This document shows positions 9,354 to 17,269 of a stretch of 64,000 nucleotides of DNA, piece after piece. This DNA is from Actinomycetota bacterium (GTDB lineage Bacteria > Actinomycetota > Nitriliruptoria > Nitriliruptorales > Nitriliruptoraceae), in contig JAHWKY010000011.1 of NCBI GenBank assembly GCA_019347575.1, positions 78,810 to 142,809 on the forward strand, written 5' to 3'. Both the position numbers and the translations under genes were made by a program. How positions within the stretch are numbered: the first letter of the stretch is position 1; each line of letters begins with the position of its first letter. Under the pieces are notes generated by a model. It ran no database searches, had not been told where the DNA came from, and worked only from the letters and a program-made list of their open reading frames with translations.

Positions 9354-9597
9354 CCCGGAACGGACGCCCGTGGGCGAGTCCGGAGGTACGGTCCAGCCGT
9401 GATCGGGAATCTCAGGCGTGCCCACCGACTGCCCGCTGCCGACGGGGGCATCGCGGCGGCACCAAGCGTCGACGGAGCCGACGCATCCCCGGTCGAAGCC
9501 CAGAACGCCGGCCGGCACGGAGGACGGCGGCTCAGCGCCGGGCTCCCCGATCCGCCCCGGACGTGCGGCGCCGACGCGCGACAGTACCCCTGACCCG

Positions 9598-10278
9598 ATG
9601 AACGACACCTCGCACCCGATGATCCGCGTTCTCATCGCCGACGACCAGGCGCTCGTGCGCGGCGGTCTGCACATGATCCTGTCGTCCCAGCCCGACATCG
9701 ACGTGGTGGCGCTTGCCGAGAACGGCCACGAGGCCGTGACCCTCACCAAGGAGACGGCTCCGGACGTCGTGCTCATGGACGTCCGTATGCCCATGATGGA
9801 CGGCCTCGAGGCGACCCGGCGCATCCTGGCGAACCCGGGCACCGGCACGAGGGTCGTGATGCTCACCACCTTCGACCTCGACGAGAACGTGTACGACGCG
9901 CTGTCCGCCGGCGCGTCCGGTTTCCTCCTGAAGGAGACCCGCCCCGAGGTGCTCGCCGACGCGGTCCGCACGGTCGCGGGTGGTGAGGCGCTCCTCGCCC
10001 CCTCGGTCCTGCGCCGGCTCATCGAGCGCCACCAGGGCGACGCGGGAGGCGTGGACCCCACGCGTCTCGATGCGCTGACCGACCGGGAGATCGAGCTCTT
10101 GCGCCTGATCGGGCGCGGTGAGAGCAACCAGGAGATCGCAGCAGCGCTGTGGATCACCGAGAGCACCGTGAAGACCCACGTCAGCCGTATCTTCCGCAAG
10201 CTCGGTCTCCGCGATCGCGCGCAGGCGGTAGTCGCCGCCTACGAGACCGGACTGGTCGCGCCCGGCGGAGAGCCCTGA
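9598..10278 (+). CDS. NarL/LuxR-family response regulator
   Basis: The product has 226 residues. The receiver domain begins RVLIADDQALVRGGL (acidic pair), with the phosphorylation Asp in VVLMDVRMPMMDG, the switch Thr in VVMLTTFD and Lys in GFLLKET. A LuxR-type helix-turn-helix follows: LTDREIELLRLIGRGESN, then ESTVKTHVSRIFRKLGLRDR. It should bind DNA on phosphorylation by the kinase encoded at 7249-8469. The ATG at 9598 is chosen; a second Met nine residues later (MIRVLIADDQ) is a possible start. No clear Shine-Dalgarno is visible. Confidence 0.92.
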   Translation: MNDTSHPMIRVLIADDQALVRGGLHMILSSQPDIDVVALAENGHEAVTLTKETAPDVVLMDVRMPMMDGLEATRRILANPGTGTRVVMLTTFDLDENVYDALSAGASGFLLKETRPEVLADAVRTVAGGEALLAPSVLRRLIERHQGDAGGVDPTRLDALTDREIELLRLIGRGESNQEIAAALWITESTVKTHVSRIFRKLGLRDRAQAVVAAYETGLVAPGGEP

Positions 10279-10363
10279 CCTCGGATCGGTCGGTGCGGGT
10301 GGCGGGCAGCGTCGCAAGCCCGAGATGTCCGTCCTCGCGCTACTGCTTGGGCTTTCGCGGCAG

Positions 10364-10434
10364 AGCGGGTGAAGGGAATCGAACCCTCGTTCCGAGCTTG
10401 GGAAGCTCGTGTTCTACCATTGAACTACACCCGC
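10364..10434 (-). tRNA. tRNA-Gly (CCC anticodon)
   Basis: The minus strand folds as a complete 71-nt tRNA. The acceptor stem is GCGGGTG/CACCCGC with discriminator T, as expected for glycine. There is a D-arm GTTC...GAAC, an anticodon arm CGAGC-TTCCCAA-GCTCG giving anticodon CCC, and a T-arm AGGG-TTCGATT-CCCT. The 3' CCA is not encoded. It reads GGG codons. Confidence 0.97.
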
Positions 10435-10505
10435 GAAGGCGCGCAGGGTACGACCCGTGCCGGAGCTCGCGCAACGCGGTCGCGGCACGCCTCGAGGATC
10501 CCCAC

Positions 10506-10961
10506 ATGTCCGTCTCCGAGCGCGATCGAGAGGCGTTCCGCCGTCAGGCGGCAGCGCTTCGCTGAGGTGGAGACCGACGAGGAAGCGACCGGCGACCGTC
10601 TCGAGGCCGAGATCGCGGAGGCCAACCGGTGGCGCCGTGCCCACGGCATCCCACCGCTCGGCGATGACACCGACCGCGCGGACCCGCGCCTCACGACCGA
10701 CGTCGACTTCCTGATCCCCCCGGCCCCCGACCTCGCCGAGTCGCTGCGGCTGAGGGGCTACGAGGTGCGTGAGCACGCGGAGCCCGGCGAACCGCCGCAC
10801 CTGCTCTACGTGCGCGGCAAGGGACATCGCATCGATCTGCTGACCATCGAGACCGAGTACCAGCAGGTTGCCTACGACCGGGGTACATCGTGCAGTGGGC
10901 CCACCAGTGGGAAGTGCTCGACCGATGGGAGCTCGCGCTGCGCCGCAGAGGAGAACGCTGA
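10506..10961 (+). pseudogene. Frameshifted nucleotidyltransferase-like / toxin-antitoxin remnant
   Basis: An ATG at 10506 starts SVSERDREAFRRQAAA, which hits a stop at 10563 in its own frame. Removing one base restores FAEVETDEEATGDRLEAE in the next frame, typical of a small charged antitoxin-like protein. The same frame then continues directly into LTTDVDFLIPPAPDLAESL and HRIDLLTIETEY, resembling the active-site region of nucleotidyltransferase-like (AbiEii/MNT-type) proteins. A second shift near 10881 opens IVQWAHQWEVLDRWELALRR, which ends in TGA at 10961. I infer two formerly separate genes fused and disrupted by deletion and at least two frameshifts. Function is presumably lost. Confidence 0.5.
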
Positions 10962-11010
10962 GCCTGAGCCGGCGTCTATCGTGCTGCTCTCGCGACCGCG
11001 GTGGTGCTAG

Positions 11011-11577
11011 GTGATCCTCTCGGACGTGTCGATCAAGAGGGCCCTCGCCGAGGGGACGATCGGCATCGATCCGCTGGGTCCGAACGCGGTCCAGCCGTCC
11101 TCGGTCGACATCCGGGTGTCGGACGCCTTCCGGGTCTTCGCCAACCACCGCTACCCCTTCATCGACACGAGGGCCGAACAGCCGGGGCTGACCGAGGAGG
11201 TGACGGCCACCGAAGCGGAGCCGTTCATGCTCCACCCGGGCGAGTTCGCGCTCGCGTCGACGCTGGAGCGGCTGACGCTGCCCGATGACGTCGTCGCGGA
11301 GCTCACCGGCAAGTCCTCGCTGGGCCGGCTCGGGCTCGTCGTGCACGCGACGGCCGGCTTGATCGATCCGGGTTGGCAGGGACACATCACCCTCGAGCTG
11401 TCCAACGTCGCCACCCTCCCCATCGCCATCTACCCGGGCATGCCCATCGGGCAGTTCGTCTTCCTGCGCCTGGATCAGCCCGCCGAGAACCCCTACGGCT
11501 CCAGCGTGCTCGGCTCGAAGTACCAGGGGCAGGAGGGACCGACGCCGTCGCGGTACTTCGAGAACTTCTCGGACTGA
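11011..11577 (+). CDS. dcd: dCTP deaminase (probably dUMP-forming)
   Basis: The product has 188 residues, the normal length, from a GTG start. It has the family core ELTGKSSLGRLGLVVHATAG followed by IDPGWQGHITLELSN and the C-terminal GSKYQGQEGPTPSRYF lid, which closes over the nucleotide. It deaminates dCTP to supply dUMP/dUTP for thymidylate synthesis. The HATAG sequence, rather than the VTAH of the E. coli enzyme, is what I recall for the bifunctional actinobacterial type that goes straight to dUMP; that subtype call is inference. It stands alone, 49 bp after the remnant upstream. Confidence 0.95.
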   Translation: MILSDVSIKRALAEGTIGIDPLGPNAVQPSSVDIRVSDAFRVFANHRYPFIDTRAEQPGLTEEVTATEAEPFMLHPGEFALASTLERLTLPDDVVAELTGKSSLGRLGLVVHATAGLIDPGWQGHITLELSNVATLPIAIYPGMPIGQFVFLRLDQPAENPYGSSVLGSKYQGQEGPTPSRYFENFSD

Positions 11578-11719
11578 ACGCGCGCTACCCGCACGGTATC
11601 GCAACGTTGTGTAGTCAGACAGATGCTTTCAGCGATCCTCATTACAGCGCGTCACCGTGGGTCTGGTCGGGTGGGAGCGCGATCGACTGCTTACCGATGC
11701 TACGACAGCGGAGAGTCAC

Positions 11720-11738
11720 ACTACTTGACGGGTAGTGA
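11720..11738. promoter_or_regulatory. Inverted repeat CACTAC-N7-GTAGTG, candidate operator
   Basis: The 6-bp arms are perfect and the 7-base centre begins with TTGACGG, a good -35-like hexamer. No convincing -10 lies 16-18 bases further on. A second site of the same form, TCCTAC-N7-GTAGGA, is found at 49680-49698. Overlap of a -35 element with an inverted repeat is how many repressors act, but the site is only a candidate. Confidence 0.25.
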
Positions 11739-11910
11739 GCGGTCTGCCACCTTCTGACTAGTCAACACGTACGGCCCCCCACCCGGGGAGCCGCACGGGG
11801 CGCGATGAAGCCCGGCCCGCAAGTTGGTCGCCTCGGCCGGGTGGAGCGAGAGGCGAACCCACCCCCGTGGTGGGACGCAGTGATCCTCGAGGTGGTCAGT
11901 TCGGTCGCCT

Positions 11911-11944
11911 GGAGGTGGGACACCCACCTCCGCCCCTCGAGGGG
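11911..11944 (+). other. Leader hairpin and adjacent palindrome
   Basis: GGAGGTGGG and CCCACCTCC form a perfect 9-bp stem with the 3-base loop ACA (11911-11931). The 12-base palindrome CCCCTCGAGGGG follows at 11933-11944. There is no T-run, and the structure lies 84 bp before the next start codon, so it looks more like a leader structure than a terminator. Confidence 0.4.
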
Positions 11945-12027
11945 AGCGAGTGGCGAGACCGGCCCTTCCGACGCACACGACGCGTCGGCCGAGGCCGGCC
12001 GGCGCCACGACCGGAAGCGATCGACCG

Positions 12028-13128
12028 ATGAACCCCTCCAGCTCCACCTCCTCGAACCGACTCATCCGGCGAGCCATCGTCGCCTCGGCCGGCGCCGCGC
12101 TGCTGTTGTCCGCCGCCGCCCCGGCGCTGGCCAGTCCCGCTGTGACCATCGACGTCGACTGGAGCTGCACCAGCGTCCACGTCAGCGCCGACAAGGATCT
12201 GTCCAACGTCGTCCTCGCGCTCGAGGACGGTGACGAGGTCAAGTTCGACGGCCTCGGCCAGGGCACCGAGGGCACGTTCTCGGGGACCGGCGACGATGCC
12301 GACGCGATCATCACCACGATCTGGGTGAAGGCAGGGAACAACCACAGCGGCGACGGCCCGGGCTACGGCGAGCGCTTCGACAACCCGCTCGACTGCACCG
12401 CGACGCAGGCCGAGGTGGACGACGACACGTCCGACCGGAGCAACGACGAGCCCCAGGACGAGCCGACGCCCGACGAGGAGACCGACGAGCCCGGCGATGA
12501 GTCCCGCGACGACCGCGACGACGAGGACGAGAGCGAGGACGACAGCGACCGCGAGGGCGAGGACGACCGCGCCGACACGGGCGACGAGGGCGAAGTCGAC
12601 CTGCCCATCCCCGCCGCCCCGGATGCCCCGGCCGATGCACCGACGCCCACGGTCCCCGATGCAGACGTGAGTGCGGACGCGGCCGATGAGCAGACCGCCC
12701 CCACGCCAGCAGCGGACGACACGGACGTGCTCGGGATCGCCTTCGACCGCCCCGCCCCGCGGGTCGTCGCCGCGAGCACCGATGTCCGCCCCGTGTCCTC
12801 CGACGCTCTCCCCCGCACGGGCCTGCCGCTCGCCGTGCTCGCACTGGGCGGCCTCTCGTCGCTGCTGGTGGGCGGTGCCGCGCTGCGGCACGGCCGTCGC
12901 CGCGACCCGGACACAACGGATGTTCCCGACATGCAAGAGACGGTGCAGGGACCGACCCCGCCGACGTCGAAGCTCTCTCCGGTCAGCCAGAGTGTCACCG
13001 AGCGCCACAGTGCCGTGGCGGGGGCGCACACGGCGCCGCGGACGGGGGTCCCCTCGATCCTGATCGCTGCGACGGTTGCCGCCGCGCTGGTCGCAGGTAC
13101 CCACGTGGTGCGTGCCGCCCGCCGATGA
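12028..13128 (+). CDS. Secreted acidic protein with two sorting-signal-like segments
   Basis: The product has 366 residues and is not recognised as a known family. A signal peptide (residues 1-35, ending APALAS) leads to a small globular region of about 90 residues with two Cys (WSCTS, LDCTA). A long Asp/Glu-rich low-complexity spacer follows (about 125-200), then a Pro/Ala region. LPRTG at about residue 264 is followed by a hydrophobic segment and RHGRRR, a normal sortase signal. The protein then continues about 70 residues to a second copy-like end: APRTG, a hydrophobic stretch and RAARR at the very C-terminus. The acidic stalk suggests a surface-displayed domain. The start is the ATG at 12028; no strong Shine-Dalgarno is seen. 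Confidence 0.75.
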   Translation: MNPSSSTSSNRLIRRAIVASAGAALLLSAAAPALASPAVTIDVDWSCTSVHVSADKDLSNVVLALEDGDEVKFDGLGQGTEGTFSGTGDDADAIITTIWVKAGNNHSGDGPGYGERFDNPLDCTATQAEVDDDTSDRSNDEPQDEPTPDEETDEPGDESRDDRDDEDESEDDSDREGEDDRADTGDEGEVDLPIPAAPDAPADAPTPTVPDADVSADAADEQTAPTPAADDTDVLGIAFDRPAPRVVAASTDVRPVSSDALPRTGLPLAVLALGGLSSLLVGGAALRHGRRRDPDTTDVPDMQETVQGPTPPTSKLSPVSQSVTERHSAVAGAHTAPRTGVPSILIAATVAAALVAGTHVVRAARR

Positions 13129-13158
13129 TCCAGGGTCCGACGAAGCGCAGGAGCGGGC

Positions 13159-13647
13159 ATGACCACGAACGACGAGTACCAGCAGGCGCTGGGGGATCGG
13201 CTGCGTGCGATCCGCCAGCAGCAGGGCTTGACGCTGCAGCAGGTCGAGGAGCGCAGCGGGGGCCAGTGGAAGGCGGTCGTCGTCGGCTCCTATGAGCGCG
13301 GCGACCGGGCGGTCTCGGTCAGCAAACTGGCACAGCTCGCCGAGTTCTACGGTGTCCCCGTCGGCGAGCTGCTGCCCGAGCGCAGCGAGCGCGGCGCGGC
13401 GGACTCCGGATCGATCGACCGCGTCGTGCTCGACCTGACGCGCCTGTCGGGGGCCAAGCTGCCGCAGTCGGTCTACGAGCCGCTCATCCGCTACGCCACG
13501 ACGATCCAGGTGCAGCGCGGCGACTACAACGGGCGCATGCTCAGCCTGCGACGGGATGACGTGCAGGCGCTGGCGATCGTGATCGGCCGTGAGCCCGAGG
13601 CCCTCCTCGACGAGCTCAGCGACCAGGGTCTGGTTCGTCTCGGCTGA
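13159..13647 (+). CDS. bldD: BldD-family c-di-GMP-responsive transcriptional regulator
   Basis: The product has 162 residues. The N-terminal XRE-type helix-turn-helix (LGDRLRAIRQQQGLTLQQVE, then WKAVVVGSYERGDRAVSV) matches actinobacterial BldD closely. The C-terminal domain carries RGD at 120-122, eight residues, then RRDD at 131-134. This is the RxD-X8-RxxD signature that in Streptomyces BldD binds the tetrameric c-di-GMP that bridges two subunits. By analogy it represses developmental or cell-cycle genes when c-di-GMP is high; its targets here are unknown. The gene follows the LPRTG protein by 30 bp and may share its transcript. A GC-rich hairpin follows the stop. Confidence 0.9.
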   Translation: MTTNDEYQQALGDRLRAIRQQQGLTLQQVEERSGGQWKAVVVGSYERGDRAVSVSKLAQLAEFYGVPVGELLPERSERGAADSGSIDRVVLDLTRLSGAKLPQSVYEPLIRYATTIQVQRGDYNGRMLSLRRDDVQALAIVIGREPEALLDELSDQGLVRLG

Positions 13648-13669
13648 CGAGCCACACGACGGAGCACGG

Positions 13670-13696
13670 CGGCCCCGGGAGCTCTCCCCGGGGCCG
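13670..13696. terminator. GC-rich hairpin after bldD
   Basis: CGGCCCCGGG and CCCGGGGCCG form a 10-bp stem with a 7-base loop. It lies between the convergent bldD and Fe-S reductase genes. There is no U-tract, as is common for actinobacterial terminators. Confidence 0.6.
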
Positions 13697-13722
13697 TCGC
13701 CTCGTCGGGGCTCGCTCCGCCG

Positions 13723-13773
13723 GGAAGCTCGAACCGGTGAACCGGGCCGACGGGTTCAGCGGTTCAAGCTTCC
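13723..13773. terminator. 21-bp imperfect inverted repeat overlapping the Fe-S gene stop
   Basis: Arms at 13723-13743 and 13753-13773 pair at 19 of 21 positions around a 9-base loop. The 3' arm includes the stop codon (TGA, 13764-13766 on the minus strand) of the Fe-S reductase gene. It probably ends transcription from both directions together with the hairpin at 13670. Confidence 0.6.
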
Positions 13774-15974
13774 GTGGGTGGCTCCGGCTCGTCTGCCGGC
13801 GCGTCCGCGGCGCCGACCCCGACCGCAACCGGCTGGGTGACCACCGGCAGCAGCCCGCGCTGGAGCACCTCGGCGACGTCGAGCACCTCGACCTGGCCGT
13901 CGGCGATCGCGCCTTCCTGGACCCGCTGGGCGATGCCGTCCGACAGCATGGTGGTGCAGAACGGGCACGCGGTCGTGATGAGGTCGGGGTTGGTGCCGAG
14001 CGCCTCGTCGATGCGGTCGAGGTTGACGCGCTTGCCGATGCGCTCCTCGACCCACATGCGCGCCCCGCCGGCCCCGCAGCAGAAGCCGTTGCTGCGGCAG
14101 CGGTCCATCTCGGTCGGCTCGAGGCCCGGGACCGCGTCGACCACCTTGCGGGGCGCCGAGTAGACCTCGTTGTGGCGGCCGAGGTAGCACGGGTCGTGGT
14201 AGGTGACGCGCTTGTCGATGCGGTTGGTCGCGACGAGCTTGCCGGCGTCGACGAGGTGGCTCAGCAGCTCGCTGTGGTGGATGACGTCCCAGTCGCCGCC
14301 GAGGTCGGGGTACTCGTTGCGCAGCGTGTTGAAGCAGTGCGGGCACCAGGTCACGATCGTCGGCGGGTCGAGCGAGTTGATGGCCTCGACGTTCATCTGC
14401 GCCTGCATCTGGAACAGGTACTCCATCCCCAGGCGCCGGGCGGGGTCGCCGTTGCAGGTCTCGTTCTTGCCCAGGATCGCGAAGCGCACGCCGGCCTCGT
14501 GCAGCAGCTCCGCGACCGACCGCGTGATCTTCCGTGACCGGTCGTCGACCGCTCCGGCGCAGCCGACCCAGAACAGGTACTCGATGTCGCTGGGCAGTGG
14601 CTGGCCGGGCTCGGCCCGGGGGATGTCGAAGTCGAGGCCCTCGGTCCAGTCCTCGCGCTTGGACTGTCCCACGCCCCAGGGGTCGCCGGAGTTCTCGATG
14701 TTGCGCAGCATCGTCCCCGCCTCCTGCGGGAACGACGACTCCATCATCGCCTTGTAGCGGCGCATGCCGACGATCATGTCGACGTGCTCGATGTCGACGG
14801 GACACTCCTCGACGCACGCCCCGCATGTCGTGCACGACCACAGGACGTCGAAGTCGATGACCGCGCCGTCCTCGCCAGGGGTATCACCGACGAGCTTGAG
14901 CGCCAGCACGTCGGCGGCCTCCTCCTCGGTCTGCTTGCCCAGCATGTAGGGGCCCTTGGCGTAGAGGTGGTCGCGCAGGTCCATCACCAGCATCTTGGGG
15001 TTGAGGGGCTTGCCCGTGTTCCACGCCGGGCACTGGCTCTGGCAGCGGCCGCACTCGGTGCACGTGTACATGTCCAGGTAGGACTTCCAGCCGAAGTCCT
15101 CGATCTTGCCCACGCCGAGGACCGTCTCCTCGTCCATCGTCTCGAGGTCGATCTGGATCGTGGGCAGCTTCCCGAGCGCCTTGGGCTGGCGCGACAGCAC
15201 CTCCTGGAACGCGATGGTGAGCACGTGCAGGTGCTTGCTGTGCAGGGTGAAGACGAGGAACCCGCCGACGATCGCGATGTGCGTGAGCAGCGCCCCGGTC
15301 GCGATCGATTCGAGCGCCAGCTCGGTCAGGCCGCTGTCGAACGCCTTGCCGAACTGGCGCGACAGGAACGCGGCCTCGGTCGGGGCGGCACCGAGGGCGA
15401 AGCGGACGCCGTGGGCGACCAGCAGCGAGTACACGACCAGGAACTCGCCAGCCAGGACCCACCAGCCCTGGTTGAGGTTGGAGCCGGCGAAGCGCGACGA
15501 GCGGCCGTGCTTGCGCGGGTCCTGCGCGAGGCGCATGGCCGCGAAGATCGTCACCGCGACGATGGCGAGCGCGAAGAAGATGTCCTGGGTGAACCCGAGC
15601 ACGTCGTAGAGGTCGACCTCGGTCCCGGGGATGGCTATGTCGGCGAGCCATGGGATGTGGAACTCGGGATCGACCAGCTCGCCGGCGGCCTCGATCAGCG
15701 TGGTCTGCACGACCAGGAAGCTCCAGAACACCCACGCGTGCGCGACCCCCGGCAGCGACCAGCGCAGCAGCTTCTCCTGGCCGAGCACCTTCGAGAACAG
15801 GTAGCGGATGTTGCCGCGGATGGCCTGGCCGGTCGTGCGCTCCGGCTCGGGCTGGCCCTTCTTGAGCAGCTGGGCGAGGAAGAGGATGCGACGCACCGCC
15901 CAGCCACCGAAGAACGCGATGAGGGCGGCGCCGCCGATGATGCGCACCAGGTTCAGGACGTCGTGGGCATCCAC
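13764..15974 (-). CDS. Membrane-bound (Fe-S) heterodisulfide-reductase-like oxidoreductase
   Basis: The product has 736 residues. Residues 1-260 contain about five membrane segments with conserved His residues, resembling a cytochrome b-type (NarI-like) domain. Two 4Fe-4S motifs follow: [12 protein letters not shown] at 305-316 and [12 protein letters not shown] at 381-392. Two CCG domains come after them, with [17 protein letters not shown] (about 544), [10 protein letters not shown] (about 595), [10 protein letters not shown] (about 633) and ACPFCTTML. This is the architecture of HdrD/GlpC-like reductases that, in aerobic actinobacteria, are thought to pass electrons from acyl-CoA dehydrogenase/ETF to the quinone pool. 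The last 30 residues are an Ala/Pro/Glu-rich tail. It is encoded alone. Confidence 0.85.
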   Translation of the reverse strand: MDAHDVLNLVRIIGGAALIAFFGGWAVRRILFLAQLLKKGQPEPERTTGQAIRGNIRYLFSKVLGQEKLLRWSLPGVAHAWVFWSFLVVQTTLIEAAGELVDPEFHIPWLADIAIPGTEVDLYDVLGFTQDIFFALAIVAVTIFAAMRLAQDPRKHGRSSRFAGSNLNQGWWVLAGEFLVVYSLLVAHGVRFALGAAPTEAAFLSRQFGKAFDSGLTELALESIATGALLTHIAIVGGFLVFTLHSKHLHVLTIAFQEVLSRQPKALGKLPTIQIDLETMDEETVLGVGKIEDFGWKSYLDMYTCTECGRCQSQCPAWNTGKPLNPKMLVMDLRDHLYAKGPYMLGKQTEEEAADVLALKLVGDTPGEDGAVIDFDVLWSCTTCGACVEECPVDIEHVDMIVGMRRYKAMMESSFPQEAGTMLRNIENSGDPWGVGQSKREDWTEGLDFDIPRAEPGQPLPSDIEYLFWVGCAGAVDDRSRKITRSVAELLHEAGVRFAILGKNETCNGDPARRLGMEYLFQMQAQMNVEAINSLDPPTIVTWCPHCFNTLRNEYPDLGGDWDVIHHSELLSHLVDAGKLVATNRIDKRVTYHDPCYLGRHNEVYSAPRKVVDAVPGLEPTEMDRCRSNGFCCGAGGARMWVEERIGKRVNLDRIDEALGTNPDLITTACPFCTTMLSDGIAQRVQEGAIADGQVEVLDVAEVLQRGLLPVVTQPVAVGVGAADAPADEPEPPTEA

Positions 15975-16074
15975 GCGGGGGACCTCCGGAGGTCGACGGC
16001 GCGACGCGTGGCGTCACGTCGGGGCGGAGTCTAGGGGTGCGGTTGCGCGCCGAACGAACGCATCTGCGCCGTCG

Positions 16075-16578
16075 TCAGAGGTAGCGCTTGCGTCGGAACA
16101 CGTCGGTCTTGAGCGAGCTCACCCGGTCGAGGATGAGGTAGCCGTCGAGGTGGTCGAGCTCGTGCTGCAGCGCCCGGGCCTCGAAGCCCTCGGCCTCGAT
16201 CACACGCGGCGTCCCGTCGGGGGTGAGCCCGCGCACCACGACCTCGGTGGCGCGTCGGATGTCGCAGGTGTAGTCGGGCACCGATGCGCACCCCTCGCGC
16301 CGGACCTCGCCCCCTTCGGCGACGAGCAGCTCGGGGTCGAAGAGCACGATCAGCCCGTGGTTGGGGTGGGGCCGCTTCATGCGGGAGATGTCGAGCGCGA
16401 AGGCCCGCCGATCGCTGCCGACCTGCGGGGCGGCCAGCCCGACGCAGCCCGGGGCGTCGAGCATCGTGTCGACGAGATCGGCCGCGAGCTCCCGCGCGGC
16501 CTCGTCGACCGTCCCCACCGGGACGGTGCCGTCCTTGAGCACGCGAGCGGGGTAGCGCACGATGGCACGGACCGGCAA
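16075..16578 (-). CDS. def: Peptide deformylase
   Basis: The product has 167 residues with all three family motifs: GLAAPQVG (motif 1), EGCASVPDY (motif 2, metal-binding Cys) and HELDHLDG (motif 3, two metal-binding His and the catalytic Glu). It removes the formyl group from nascent proteins. The best start is a TTG placed directly after the TAG of the upstream ACT-domain gene (TAG-TTG, no gap), implying translational coupling; a GTG six codons later is possible. The C-terminal tail (SSLKTDVFRRKRYL) is usual for actinobacterial type. Confidence 0.93.
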   Translation of the reverse strand: MPVRAIVRYPARVLKDGTVPVGTVDEAARELAADLVDTMLDAPGCVGLAAPQVGSDRRAFALDISRMKRPHPNHGLIVLFDPELLVAEGGEVRREGCASVPDYTCDIRRATEVVVRGLTPDGTPRVIEAEGFEARALQHELDHLDGYLILDRVSSLKTDVFRRKRYL

Positions 16579-17100
16579 CTAGTACGTCTCCGTGTCGAGC
16601 GTCCGCAGCGAGTGGTCGACGCCGAGCTCCGTGCAGGTCGCGGCGACGGCGTCGCGCACCCCCTCCACGCCGTCCTCGCCGATGGAGCACTCGACCACCA
16701 GCGCGTAGACCGGCGCATCGCCCGGCGACAGCAGACGCGACTCGACGTCGGTGATGTTGACGTCCTGCTCCGCCAGGCAGCGGGTCACCCCCGCCAGGAT
16801 CCCGGGCTTGTCGGCGCCGTACACCGACAGCACGTGGGTCGGTGCCGCGCTCGCGTGCCCTTCGCCGGTCGGGTTGACGGTGATGGTGAGGTCGAGGTCG
16901 ACCGTCGCCTGGGTCAGCGCTCGGGCCAGCGCGGCGGGCTCGTCCTCGGTCGCGACCAGTAGCATCACCGCGAAGTGGCCCCCCAGCACGGTCATGGCCG
17001 AGTCCTCGACGTTGCCACCCCGCCGGTGCAGCACCTCGGCGATGGCGGCGACGATGCCGGGACGGTCGCCTCCGATGGCGGTCACGGCGAGTTCGTGCAC
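16579..17100 (-). CDS. Double ACT-domain protein (GcvR-like)
   Basis: The product has 173 residues from a GTG at 17100 preceded by GGAGGAAGG. Two ACT domains are visible: HELAVTAIGGDRPGIVAAIA (residues 2-80) and HVLSVYGADKPGILAGVTRC (about 90-173). Such proteins bind amino acids and, in the glycine cleavage repressor family, act as regulators. There is no DNA-binding domain, so it would act through a partner or on an enzyme. It is coupled to def, which follows immediately. Confidence 0.8.
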   Translation of the reverse strand: MHELAVTAIGGDRPGIVAAIAEVLHRRGGNVEDSAMTVLGGHFAVMLLVATEDEPAALARALTQATVDLDLTITVNPTGEGHASAAPTHVLSVYGADKPGILAGVTRCLAEQDVNITDVESRLLSPGDAPVYALVVECSIGEDGVEGVRDAVAATCTELGVDHSLRTLDTETY

Positions 17101-17164
17101 GGGGGGTGCCTTCCTCCGGTGCCGGGCCGGGGTAGCAGGAGTGGGAGAAGTTGTCCACATCGAG

Positions 17165-17193
17165 GCAGGAACTCGGGTTCCCGGTGTCGAAGT
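17165..17193 (+). promoter_or_regulatory. Candidate ECF-type promoter, shared with the site at 21206
   Basis: GCAGGAAC, 13 bases, then GTCGAAGT. The identical pair of boxes with identical spacing lies upstream of the paralogous gene at 21319, while the spacer sequence differs. GGAAC and GTC are the usual -35 and -10 cores of ECF sigma factors, although the 13-base spacing is shorter than usual. The site is 76 bp upstream of the ATG. A 7-bp hairpin (17226-17243) lies between it and the start codon. An ECF sigma gene is encoded at 27739. Confidence 0.5.
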
Positions 17194-17269
17194 GGAGCAC
17201 GTGGAAGACGACCCCTCCCCGGTTGGGCCGCCCTCGGGCGGCCGTCCGATGACGCAACGAGGTGATGTG

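Larger units (their letters stand above)
11578..12027. other. 450-bp non-coding region between dcd and the LPRTG protein gene
   Basis: No convincing protein is encoded on either strand. The first 180 bp are clearly less GC-rich than the surroundings (for example the segment around 11600-11645), which may reflect a remnant or a promoter region. The second half contains several structured elements: a short inverted repeat at 11720, a GC-rich stretch from 11776 to 11872 with GGGGAGCC and AGGCGAACCC motifs, a perfect 9-bp hairpin at 11911 and a palindrome at 11933. The run from 11776 to 12027 would form the 5' leader of the downstream secreted-protein gene. I could not assign it to a known riboswitch class. 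Confidence 0.5.

Noticed and set aside
9399..9593. 64-residue plus-strand frame just before the response regulator
   Set aside because: No ribosome binding site, no recognisable pattern and composition typical of random high-GC frames.
11776..11872. Possible c-di-AMP (ydaO-yuaA) riboswitch
   Set aside because: Only two short boxes are reminiscent; the required paired regions could not be laid out by eye, so it is not listed as a riboswitch.
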